From Ascoidea tarda (nom. inval.) (Eukaryota > Ascomycota > Saccharomycetes > Ascoideales > Ascoideaceae), in contig JAKTTS010000088.1 of assembly GCA_030560485.1 (NCBI GenBank), positions 1 to 38,855 of the forward strand: a stretch of 38,855 bases of DNA, written 5' to 3'. Of this stretch, positions 20,582-29,300 are shown in pieces. The position numbers and the translations under genes are program-made. The notes under the pieces are model-generated. The model saw nothing but the letters and a program-made list of their open reading frames with translations. It was not told the DNA's origin and did no database searches. The first letter of the stretch is position 1, and every line of letters begins with the position of its first letter.

Positions 20582-21205
20582 ATGAATATTGGCATAAGCA
20601 GAAGAAACATTGGAATAAAACCATTGTCATCAATACTTTCATTAGCCAATATGCGATCGATATCATCGTCGTCTTTTGATACTCGACAAGTTATTAAAGA
20701 GTTGGAATCAAAGGGATTTAATTCAGAACAGGCCAAAAATGCAGTATCGATAATCTCGTCATGTATCAATAAGGGGATAACAAATTATACCAAAGATTTA
20801 GTTAAGAGAGAGGAATTGAGAAAAATGTCCTATCAACAAAAAGTTGATTTTGCTAAATTAAAGGGAGAATTGCAGACTATTGATAGAGGAGAGTTTAACA
20901 AAATAAACAATGAATATGAAAAATTGAAACTAGATCTAGAGAAGTTACGACAAAATTTAAAAGAGGAGATAACAAAGACAGAATCATCAGTTAGATTGGA
21001 TTTAAATTTAGAGAAAGGAAGAATTAGAGAAGAGAATAAGACTCATGAGAGCAGTATAAAGGAGACTGATAATAGAATTGATCAGGAAATAGCCAATATG
21101 AGAACCCAAATTGACAACGTTAAAACTCAAGTTTTACAATGGCTATTTGGTGTTTGCACAGGAACGTTTGCGTTGATTTTAGCTTATGTTCGATTATTTA
21201 CATGA
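20582..21205 (+). CDS. FMP32: Fmp32/Put7-like mitochondrial coiled-coil protein (CCDC90/MCUR1 family)
   Basis: The 207 residues match the length of S. cerevisiae Fmp32 (YFL046W). The N-terminus is presequence-like (MNIGISRRNIGIKPLSS). The core begins FDTRQVIKELESKGFNSEQA, the family signature, then continues as a long charged coiled coil (about 75-180). A single hydrophobic segment (about 185-204) lies at the very end. Family members sit in the inner mitochondrial membrane; the yeast proteins Put6 and Put7 influence proline metabolism and respiration. The gene converges with SEC53, as YFL046W and YFL045C do in S. cerevisiae. Confidence 0.9.
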   Translation: MNIGISRRNIGIKPLSSILSLANMRSISSSSFDTRQVIKELESKGFNSEQAKNAVSIISSCINKGITNYTKDLVKREELRKMSYQQKVDFAKLKGELQTIDRGEFNKINNEYEKLKLDLEKLRQNLKEEITKTESSVRLDLNLEKGRIREENKTHESSIKETDNRIDQEIANMRTQIDNVKTQVLQWLFGVCTGTFALILAYVRLFT

Positions 21206-21435
21206 AGAGAAAGAGTTACAATAATAAGGTATAAAACAATTATATTAAGAGATTATAATAAAAGAATTACAATGATATATGAGAAGAAATATAATTTATA
21301 GGATAGTGTATAAAATAGATAATAGATGAAAAACAAACAAAACAAAACAAGCAAAACAAACAAAAAAACACAACAAGCAAAAGATAAAAAAAAAAGGTTA
21401 GCTAGTTATAATGAGATTGTTTATAATGATATTAA

Positions 21436-22191
21436 CTATAAATCAAATAATTCGTTTAAGATTTTAATGGTATCTTCGGGAGTCTTAACAGAATGACCAA
21501 TTGTTCTTTTATCAGTATAGATTTCCCAATCATTACCACCTTTATAAGTTTTATCGCCAAAGAAATGAATTTCAGAGAAATTTTCATCTTGAATATGTTG
21601 TAAACAATAGGTTTTATCCCAGCCAGTGGGGAAGACATCAAAGGAAATTTGGCCACCAATTGAATAAGTTAAACCGTAATCAGGGAAGGTCTTTCTCAAT
21701 TTTTGGACCATTGTTTCTCTAATTTTATGTTCCAAATCGAATTTTTCAAAATCGTTTCTTTCTTGAGTTGAAGCATTTCTACCAATGGGAGAAACGTTAA
21801 TCATACCATTTCTAAACTCTATGAAAGTGCCTCTTCTAACAGGTATGTCCAAATCAGACAAGTATCTTAGGATCCATTTGGCCAACTTGTTGTATTTTTC
21901 ATTACCGATCCAATTGATAAAAGATTGGGAAGCCAATTTTTGAGCATTTTTATAAGCAGTCAAACCATTTTCTGAGAAACAGTAATCGAATTCGTTTAAA
22001 ACATTTGGACCAATTTGTTCCAACTGTTTGGATAAATCAGAACCACCAACAAAACCAATAACGACTTTCTTTCTTAGTTTTTCTAAAGTTTGTTTCATTT
22101 CATCAGAAATAATTAATCTTGCAGGTGTTAAAGTTCCGTCGACATCGAAAAGACAAATGACACCAGGAATTTCTTTGTGAGCAAAGGACAT
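21436..22191 (-). CDS. SEC53: Phosphomannomutase Sec53
   Basis: Sec53 converts mannose-6-phosphate to mannose-1-phosphate, the precursor of GDP-mannose for N- and O-glycosylation and GPI anchors. The start is taken at the ATG at 22191 (MSFAHKEIP), giving 251 residues (S. cerevisiae 254). The HAD-type active site [11 protein letters not shown] holds nucleophile D16 and general acid D18. [43 protein letters not shown] and [16 protein letters not shown] are all family motifs. A TATATAAATA element on the minus strand (about 22322-22313) lies near 120 bp upstream. Confidence 0.96.
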   Translation of the reverse strand: MSFAHKEIPGVICLFDVDGTLTPARLIISDEMKQTLEKLRKKVVIGFVGGSDLSKQLEQIGPNVLNEFDYCFSENGLTAYKNAQKLASQSFINWIGNEKYNKLAKWILRYLSDLDIPVRRGTFIEFRNGMINVSPIGRNASTQERNDFEKFDLEHKIRETMVQKLRKTFPDYGLTYSIGGQISFDVFPTGWDKTYCLQHIQDENFSEIHFFGDKTYKGGNDWEIYTDKRTIGHSVKTPEDTIKILNELFDL

Positions 22192-22702
22192 TTTGGAAAG
22201 AGGATAGCGAGAGTGGTTTGAATTACAACAATGGCAATAAATAAAAAAAGAAAAGAAAGTCAAAGAAAGAACGAAGAAAAGAAACCAAAAATTACCTATC
22301 CTTGGAGAGCCTATTTATATACTCTTTAGCGAAAGAAAACTCATCTCAATGATAAGTATGAAAAGTGCGAAAAATGGAGTTGACGTGTGCTCTGCTCCTA
22401 CGCACAGCACGTTTATTGCTACACAGTACCGATTTCTGCACATGGGAGGGCTCGAAAGAAAGAAACAGAGCTGACCACGTAAGCGCATCGGCCGGGTTTA
22501 GTATGGCGATGAAACTGGAATGGGGGGCGTGTAGCACAAATAAAGCGGCCCTGAGCAAGCACTTCCAAAATGGAAGAGAAAAGCACTTGAAATAATCGAA
22601 AAAACACAAAAATGAAAAGTGAAATGGAGTAGAGATAAAGATAATAGAATTAATAAACTATAAAAGTACGCTAAAAAATTGCTATTACGAATATCAGTGG
22701 AT
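22192..22702. promoter_or_regulatory. SEC53 promoter and RPL10 3' flank
   Basis: The SEC53 promoter has a minus-strand TATA box at about 22313-22322 and a GC-richer patch at 22380-22560. The part next to 22703 is AT-rich and probably the RPL10 3' UTR. Short frames in the GC-rich patch overlap on both strands and show no family features. Confidence 0.5.
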
Positions 22703-23972
22703 TTAAGCTGAAGCAGAGAGGAAGTATTCTGGGAATTGATTCAAGTTGTTTTCCAAGTTACCTTTCTTGGACAAGAATTTGACAAAAGCACCATCGTCTT
22801 TAACTTCACCAGCGTTACGTTTTACGATATAATCATCTCTGTTTAAGTTTGTGAAACCCCATTTTTTGGAGATAATGATTTTTTGTTGACCTGGGAACTT
22901 GTATCTGGCTCTTCTTAAACCTTCAATACAGGTGGCTTTGTTGGGGTCTTTTGTTCTGACAGACATGATAACTTGACCAATGTTAACTCTGGCGGCTAAA
23001 CCATGAGGTTTACCCCAAGCACCTCTCATACCTTGTTGTAATCTATCAGCACCAGCACACGACAACATCTTGTTGATTCTTAAGACGTGGAATGGATGGA
23101 CACGAACTCTTAAGTGGAAGGAATCTCTACCGGAGATCTTGGTGATATATTTGTTGACACAGATACGAGCAGCTTCGAGAGCTTCAGAAGATAATTGTTC
23201 CAATTCGTTGGAGACCAAATGGATACATAATGGGAATTCATCAACAGTGGCCTTCTTTCTACCTAAATCATAAATTCTGATTTTAGCATCTGGGACACCA
23301 CGGTTGTATCTTGATTTTGGATAAGGTTTGTTTTTACAGTATCTGTAACATCTAGCTGGCTAAAAAGAGAAAAATAAAAAAAATGTTAATAGATATTCTC
23401 GAAATTGGTGAAAAATGATTTGATCCCAAGTTTTAAATATAATTAAACTGCTTGATCATAATATTGTATTTTATAATATTTTATTATAATTCATCATCAT
23501 GATTTACTATACTTTGTTATAACTCATTCTTTGATTTTGAGTAATTTTATATAATTTCAATATTTTGTATTCTAATAGTATAGTTTGGTATTAAATAGTT
23601 TTATAATAGTTTATAATGTATTAGGTTTTTATGATACTTTTCTTTCATAAATATAAGTTAATAAAATTGACAATAAAATATGATATGATATGATATGATA
23701 TGATATGATATGATATGATTGAAGAGCGGATATAAATTTGTGATTGATGTTGTAATTGATGTTGTATGATTTTGTATAATTTTGCATAATTTTGATCTTT
23801 GAATGCTTTTAATAGATTGATAAATGAGAACAAGTTGGATAAACGAAATTAGTTCATTATACAGAATAATGAAAAATTAAAACATACTCTTCTAGCCACT
23901 ATAAAAAAAATCAGTTAGTATATTGATTGATTTGATTGAAATAAACAGAGCAAAAGATGAGGAATACGTACT
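22703..23972 (-). CDS. RPL10: Ribosomal protein uL16 (Rpl10); start codon assembled by splicing, 11-nt internal exon
   Basis: Coding parts on the minus strand are base 23972 (the A of ATG), 23898-23888 (11 nt) and 23359-22703. The product has 222 residues (S. cerevisiae 221): MARR, then [58 protein letters not shown] and KYIFPGQQ-equivalent [18 protein letters not shown]. The unspliced DNA reads GTGGCTAGAAGA; joining exon 1, which ends in AAA, creates ATG GCT AGA AGA. Both introns have GTAYGT donors and TAYTAAC-type branch sites. Rpl10 is a late-assembling 60S protein at the peptidyl-transferase centre and a substrate of Sqt1/Nmd3/Lsg1 maturation. S. cerevisiae RPL10 lacks introns, as I recall. 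The position of the true 5' end is unknown. Confidence 0.93.
23360..23887 (-). other. RPL10: RPL10 intron 2 (528 nt)
   Basis: On the minus strand the donor is GTATGT (23887-23882), the branch site TATTAAC (about 23390-23384) and the acceptor CTCTTTTTAG ending at 23360. It follows the fourth codon (MARR). It is AT-rich and holds a pentanucleotide tandem repeat. I looked for box C/D snoRNA motifs and found no convincing pair. Confidence 0.92.
23681..23720. repeat. Pentanucleotide tandem repeat (TGATA)7-8 in RPL10 intron 2
   Basis: Seven perfect TGATA units are followed by TGATT (plus strand). It is a likely length-variable microsatellite. Confidence 0.9.
23899..23971 (-). other. RPL10: RPL10 intron 1 (73 nt), splits the start codon
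   Basis: On the minus strand the donor is GTACGT (23971-23966), the branch site a perfect TACTAAC (23920-23914), and the acceptor TTTTTTTTATAG ending at 23899. It falls between the A and TG of the initiator codon. Confidence 0.88.
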
Positions 23973-24508
23973 TTCTAATTAAATCTAATGTAATTATAAT
24001 TGATCTGAATTAAAGATAATAAATCAGGAATATATTAGCAAGAGATTAATATATTAGATGTGATTTTTTTTCTTTCAGTATATGATAGAGCTCTTTCATT
24101 GCCGTTAATTAGTAATATGGAAGGATTAGTAATGGTGGAGAAGAGAGGGTAAGCTAGTTAGAGAGGTCGCCGAAAAAAGAAAAAGGCGAGCACGGGAAAA
24201 ACAAAAGAAAAGAAGCGTGCAGACCCACAAAGGTGGTTGTTTGCAATAAAAAGCAGTCGCAAATTTGAAACTAAGATAGACGGAAAAAAAAAACACCTAT
24301 AATAAAGAGCCCTGTATAAAATCACATGACCAGCAAATGGGAGCTTATATGAGACCACGAGCGCGAACAGTTTCGGTGCGCAATGCTTATACACGCATGT
24401 GTATGCGCATTTGAGTGCATGTGTACATGCGCGAATCAGCATTTGAGAACAAGACAATAAGGGAAATAAAAGATAGAAATATAAGACTAAAATGGACGAT
24501 TAGAATAA
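23973..24508 (-). promoter_or_regulatory. RPL10: RPL10 promoter and 5' exon
   Basis: This stretch holds the non-coding part of RPL10 exon 1 and its promoter. A Cbf1-type ATCACATG lies at 24321-24328. Two related GC-rich repeats lie at 24388-24433 (listed separately). Cbf1 sites are known in ribosomal protein promoters of several non-Saccharomyces yeasts. The far end (about 24480-24508) is the 3' flank of the next gene. Confidence 0.55.
24388..24433. promoter_or_regulatory. Paired GCATGTGTA motifs in alternating purine-pyrimidine tracts
   Basis: Tract 24388-24410 (23 nt) and tract 24415-24433 (19 nt) alternate purine and pyrimidine without a break. Both contain GCATGTGTA followed by ATGCGC or nearly so. 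They may be a duplicated factor site, possibly Rap1-like, or Z-DNA-prone DNA. Confidence 0.5.
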
Positions 24509-25300
24509 TTAGAGGGATATAATAGAGAGCAAGAGAATGGAAGTTAAAAACAAAGTGTAAAAATTGAGCCAGCAGTTTTTGGTTTTAAGATTGAAATAAA
24601 GATTGAAATCAAGATTATTTTTTAGACGGTTTGAGTTTGCAGATGAAGAAGATGTAGAAGTGAGGAAGACAAGACTGCTTATTGATATGCTCCGAACAGA
24701 CTTGACGGTGAATTTTGAAGAGGTGGAGACATCTGGGTCTATGATGATTCCCTGTAGAGAGCTTTCAGTATCGGAGTAGGTGTTGAGTATTTTTGAGACA
24801 GAGTTTGAGATGGACAGATGATTAGGAAGTAATGTTGTTGTCACCATTGCCAGATTGGCTTTGTCAAGAGTAGAAGTAGGTGAAGCAGATATGTCGTCGC
24901 CAGAGTTTTGGAAATTAAGAGATCTGGCCTGGTATTGGTGAGAATGAGAGTAAGATCGAGAATGGCAAGCAAGATAATCTGAGTCTAAGTCTAGAAGTAT
25001 ATTAGGATTGGAATTGGAATTGGAATCAGGGGTATCAGTGCATGAAGATAAAAAGATGGTTGATCTTTTTAGTTGAATTGATTTTGATTTTATTATTTTA
25101 TTATTTTCAGTGTCACAAGCGCTGGTAGCACCTGGGCTAACTGTGCAGGAAGATATTATTGTTTTGGTGGTTTTTGTGGAAGGTGGTAGGATCTGTAGAA
25201 CTTCTAGACCAGAATCAGTTAGTTGTTGTAGGCCATCCTTCATTGAAAGCTTAAAGGATGAGTAGTAATCAAGCTGTTCAATCCCCAGTGCTGAGCCCAT
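24509..25300 (-). CDS. Unrecognised Ser-rich protein with C-terminal hydrophobic segment
   Basis: The 263 residues start at ATG 25300 (MGSALGIEQLDYYSSFKLS). The middle is Ser/Thr/Asn-rich and probably disordered. The last 20 residues (NFYTLFLTSILLLSIISL) form one hydrophobic segment ending at the stop, as in a tail-anchored protein; there is no N-terminal signal peptide. I do not recognise a family. In S. cerevisiae the tail-anchored Frt1/Frt2 genes lie near the related MYO/SNC/DRS2 loci, but I see no sequence match strong enough to name it. It is tandem with RPL10 and divergent from DRS2. Confidence 0.6.
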   Translation of the reverse strand: MGSALGIEQLDYYSSFKLSMKDGLQQLTDSGLEVLQILPPSTKTTKTIISSCTVSPGATSACDTENNKIIKSKSIQLKRSTIFLSSCTDTPDSNSNSNPNILLDLDSDYLACHSRSYSHSHQYQARSLNFQNSGDDISASPTSTLDKANLAMVTTTLLPNHLSISNSVSKILNTYSDTESSLQGIIIDPDVSTSSKFTVKSVRSISISSLVFLTSTSSSSANSNRLKNNLDFNLYFNLKTKNCWLNFYTLFLTSILLLSIISL

Positions 25301-26346
25301 TATAGTTGTAGAATTTAGATAATATAAAACGGTAGATAATATAACACGGTAGATAATATTGACGCTAAAGATATGAGATAAGTGTTGTTTGGCTGTTAAA
25401 TAAGTGTCAAGTGGACTTTCCCTTTAAATTAATCAGGAGGGGTATAATTTATTGCAATATATATTGATGGTTGTGTTGATGGTTATGTTGACAAATACGC
25501 TGATAGATATTATTTACTCAGTTAGCGTAATAGCAAATGAAACAGTCAGGAAGGAAACCGGTGGGAGTGTTGTTAGTTCTTTGCACGAGCGGCAGAGATC
25601 ACAAGCAGAACCAATATGGCGTAAAGGTGTAGCTGAGGATGATACTCAACTTCAAACATGGAAACCGACCTGTGCCTCGAGCAGAAGCGTGCTGATAGGC
25701 TGAAATGCCATCAAACGACGTGCAAAAAGAGACAGTCAAAACGATCTCAAACATCAGACAAAGAAACGATCCAAAAGCGCACCGCCAGGCAGAGAGAAAA
25801 AACAAGATTTCTCGAAAAGGGCAGCGCAGAAGCCGCTCCACGCCAGTGCTGCTCAAGCCCCTGTGCTCGTAAACAGGCCGGTCGAAACCCAAAGCGCCCA
25901 CCACACTGGGTTCGCCCCAAGCCCAGCCTCGCCAAGTTTAAGCAAGCTCCGCCAAGTGCTCCTCTCGGCCAGAGCTTGTCTCACACCAACATTTAGCTGT
26001 TCGCAGGCCCGCCCGCGAACAGCGGAAACAGCCGGACACGTGCAGCATCTAATTATATCTCGATGCTCCCATGCCCCTGGCTTGGCCCAGTGCTGCGGAT
26101 ACCATCCTGCATACATCCAACCTCTACTGGGTCTTGTGGCTTTCAGGTCGTGTCTTTTCTTCCATCTTTATCTTGATCCTGATCTCTCATCATCGCTATC
26201 TTTATCTTGTATCGTTAATTTGCTGTTCCAGGCCTAATTGTGTTTGCAATTTTTTTTCTCTTTGCACTTCTGCTCTGATAGCAACTTGTGCTCACTGCTC
26301 TGCTGCTTCTGGTAAATGATATAGGCTACTTTCTGTCCATACCACA
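25301..26346. promoter_or_regulatory. Long GC-rich divergent promoter (DRS2 side and hypothetical gene)
   Basis: This 1046-bp gap has a pronounced GC-rich core at about 25560-26130 flanked by AT-rich DNA. Open frames of roughly 80-125 codons occur on both strands and overlap each other, as expected from few stop codons in GC-rich DNA; none shows a domain. It contains a CACGTG E-box (26037-26042) and an inverted repeat. A pyrimidine-rich leader precedes DRS2. Confidence 0.5.
25996..26023. repeat. Perfect 9-bp inverted repeat
   Basis: GCTGTTCGC at 25996-26004 and GCGAACAGC at 26015-26023 are separated by a GC-rich 10-bp spacer. It could be a hairpin or a dimer-binding site in the DRS2 promoter, just upstream of a CACGTG. 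Confidence 0.65.
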
Positions 26347-29300
26347 ATGTCGTACCCAAACAACAATAATGACAATGAAATATTTGATTTGGACTTTCTA
26401 TCTTCAAATAATCAGCGCAACCAGAATAACCAGAATCCTGAAGACGATCACAATAACCCAAATCTAATCTCTCCCTCTGTCAACATAAACTCCCCATACA
26501 ACCATAACTTGCCTTCGTCCTCATCCAATTTCAATCAACAAAACCCAAATACCACTACCAACAACAACAATAATAATAATAATAATAATAATAACATTAA
26601 TGTTCCTAATAACAACAGCGAAATTTACTTGTCTGATGACTCTTTCAACATCAATAATGACGACCCCTTCAAATTAATATCAAACTCAGTATCAAATACT
26701 AATACTGCCTCAAATTATCAAAATAATCCCTTCAATTCAAACTCTGACATAAATTTAATTCAATCAAACGACAAGTTTATAGAAAACGATATAGCATTAG
26801 ACGACGATTCTTTTGTCATCTTAAATAATAATACCAACTCTCACCAAAATAATAACAATAACAATAATAACAATAACTCAACAAATAACAGAAATTATAA
26901 CCAAACTAGCAGTATCAATCTTAATAGTCTCAATAGCAGAAACATCAATTCCTCAAACTTGCAAAACTTCAATACTTTAAACACTTCTCAAACTAACCCA
27001 TTTGATGACCCTCCACGTAGAAGATCAACAAACTCTACAACCAACAACCTAATCAACAATAGCAACATCTTAAACAGCTCTTTGAATCCCTCAACAACTA
27101 ATTTCCAATCCCAAAATAAATTCAACATAAAATCTCTATTCAAAAAATACATCCTTCGTAAACAGTCCTCCGATACCGATCTAGGCCCAAGAGTAATTTA
27201 CTTGAATAACAACAACTTGATCTCTCAAAATCATAAAAAATCTTCTTTAAACTACTTTAACGACAATCACATTTCCACCACAAAATACAATTTTGCTACC
27301 TTTTTCCCTAAATTCTTGTTTCAAGAATTCTCAAAATACGCAAACCTCTTCTTTCTCTTCACTTCCATCATACAACAAGTTCCCAACGTCTCTCCAACAA
27401 ATAGATACACAACAATAGGCACCCTACTCATAGTTCTCCTAGTATCTGCAATAAAAGAAATAATGGAAGATATCAAGCGAAACAACTCTGACAAAGAACT
27501 AAATTTCTCAAAGGCTCTAGTATTGGACTCAAATACTGGCCAGTTCATCATCAAAAAATGGCAAAACATTTCGGTAGGTGATATAATAAGAGTCAACTCC
27601 GAAGACCCAATTCCAGCTGATATCGTCCTCTTATCGTCCTCGGAACCTGAGGGGCTTTGTTACATTGAAACATCAAATCTAGATGGTGAAACAAACTTGA
27701 AAATTAAACAAAGCAAATCAAACACTTCCTCCCTATGCAATCCCATGGATCTCAAAAACTTGTCCGGAAGAATCCTAAGTGAACAACCAAACTCCTCTCT
27801 TTATACTTACGAAGGTACTCTTATCTTGAATAACTACAGCAACAACTCAATTAACGAAATCCCTTTAAACCCAGATCAATTACTACTAAGAGGCGCCACC
27901 TTAAGAAACACTCCCTGGATTCATGGTGTAGTAATCTTCACAGGCCATGAAACTAAATTAATGCGAAATGCAACTGCCACTCCTATAAAAAGAACCGCAG
28001 TTGAAAAAATCATAAATCTACAAATCGTCGCTCTTTTTTCAATCTTAATCGTCTTGTCTCTCATCTCCTCTTTAGGAAATATCATTAAACTATCAATTGA
28101 CTCAAAACACCTAGATTATTTATACCAGGCTCAAGAAAATAAAGCAAGGCTATTTTTTAAAGATATCTTAACTTTTTGGATTCTTTTTTCAAATTTAGTT
28201 CCCATCTCTTTATTTGTTACCGTGGAAATCATCAAATATTATCAAGCCTATATGATCGGTTCCGATCTAGATATTTATTTCGAAGAAAGAGACCAGCCAA
28301 CCATCTGTAGAACCTCTTCTCTAGTAGAAGAACTAGGCCAAGTTGAATACATTTTTTCTGATAAAACTGGTACTTTGACAAGAAACATAATGGAATTCAA
28401 ATCTTGCTCAATTGGTGGTCATTGTTATATCGAGGAAATCCCTGAAGATAAAAGTGCTACAATTATCGATGGTGGAATGGAAGTTGGCTTTAATACTTTC
28501 GGAAAACTAAGATCGACTTTATTCAATTTTGACGATGACCAATCAAAATATATCGATGAATTTCTACTTTTATTAGCCTCCTGTCATACTGTCATCCCAG
28601 AAATTAATAACGATGGCTCAATTAAATATCAAGCTGCTTCTCCCGATGAAGGTGCCTTGGTAGAAGGTGCTGCGTATTTAGGCTACAAATTCGTAACAAG
28701 AAAGCCCAAAACTATAACAATCGAAACCCCTCAAGGTGAAGAACTAGAATACGAATTGCTAAATATTTGCGAATTCAATTCAACTAGAAAGAGAATGTCT
28801 GCTATATTCAAGTGTCCCGATGGTATTATTAGATTGTTTTGCAAAGGTGCTGATACTGTTATACTTGAAAGACTAAATCAAGATGATAATCCGTTTGTTG
28901 ATTCAACCATGCGTCATTTAGAAGACTATGCAGCAGAAGGTTTAAGAACTTTATGTATTGCATCAAGGATTGTACCTGAAAGAGAATATTTACAATGGGC
29001 TCAAATTTATGATAGTGCATCGACAACATTAAATAATAGATCGGAAGAATTGGATAAAGCAGCTGAATTAATTGAAAAGAATTTGTTTCTATTAGGTGCA
29101 ACTGCAATTGAGGATAAGTTACAAGATGGTGTGCCCGATACTATCCATACTCTACAAGATGCAGGCATTAAAATATGGGTTTTAACAGGTGATAGGCAGG
29201 AGACTGCTATCAACATTGGTATGTCATGTAAATTATTATCAGAAGACATGAATCTTTTAATAATAAATGAAGATAGTAAAGAGTCAACAAGAAGAAATAT

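Noticed and set aside
23360-23887. Intronic snoRNA in RPL10 intron 2
   Set aside because: An ATGATGA-like C box is present on the minus strand near 23500, but no CTGA D box at a suitable distance and no terminal stem.
25599-26319. Several 60-124-codon frames upstream of DRS2
   Set aside because: Mutually overlapping on both strands, without family motifs or a consistent start context; explained by the GC-rich island.
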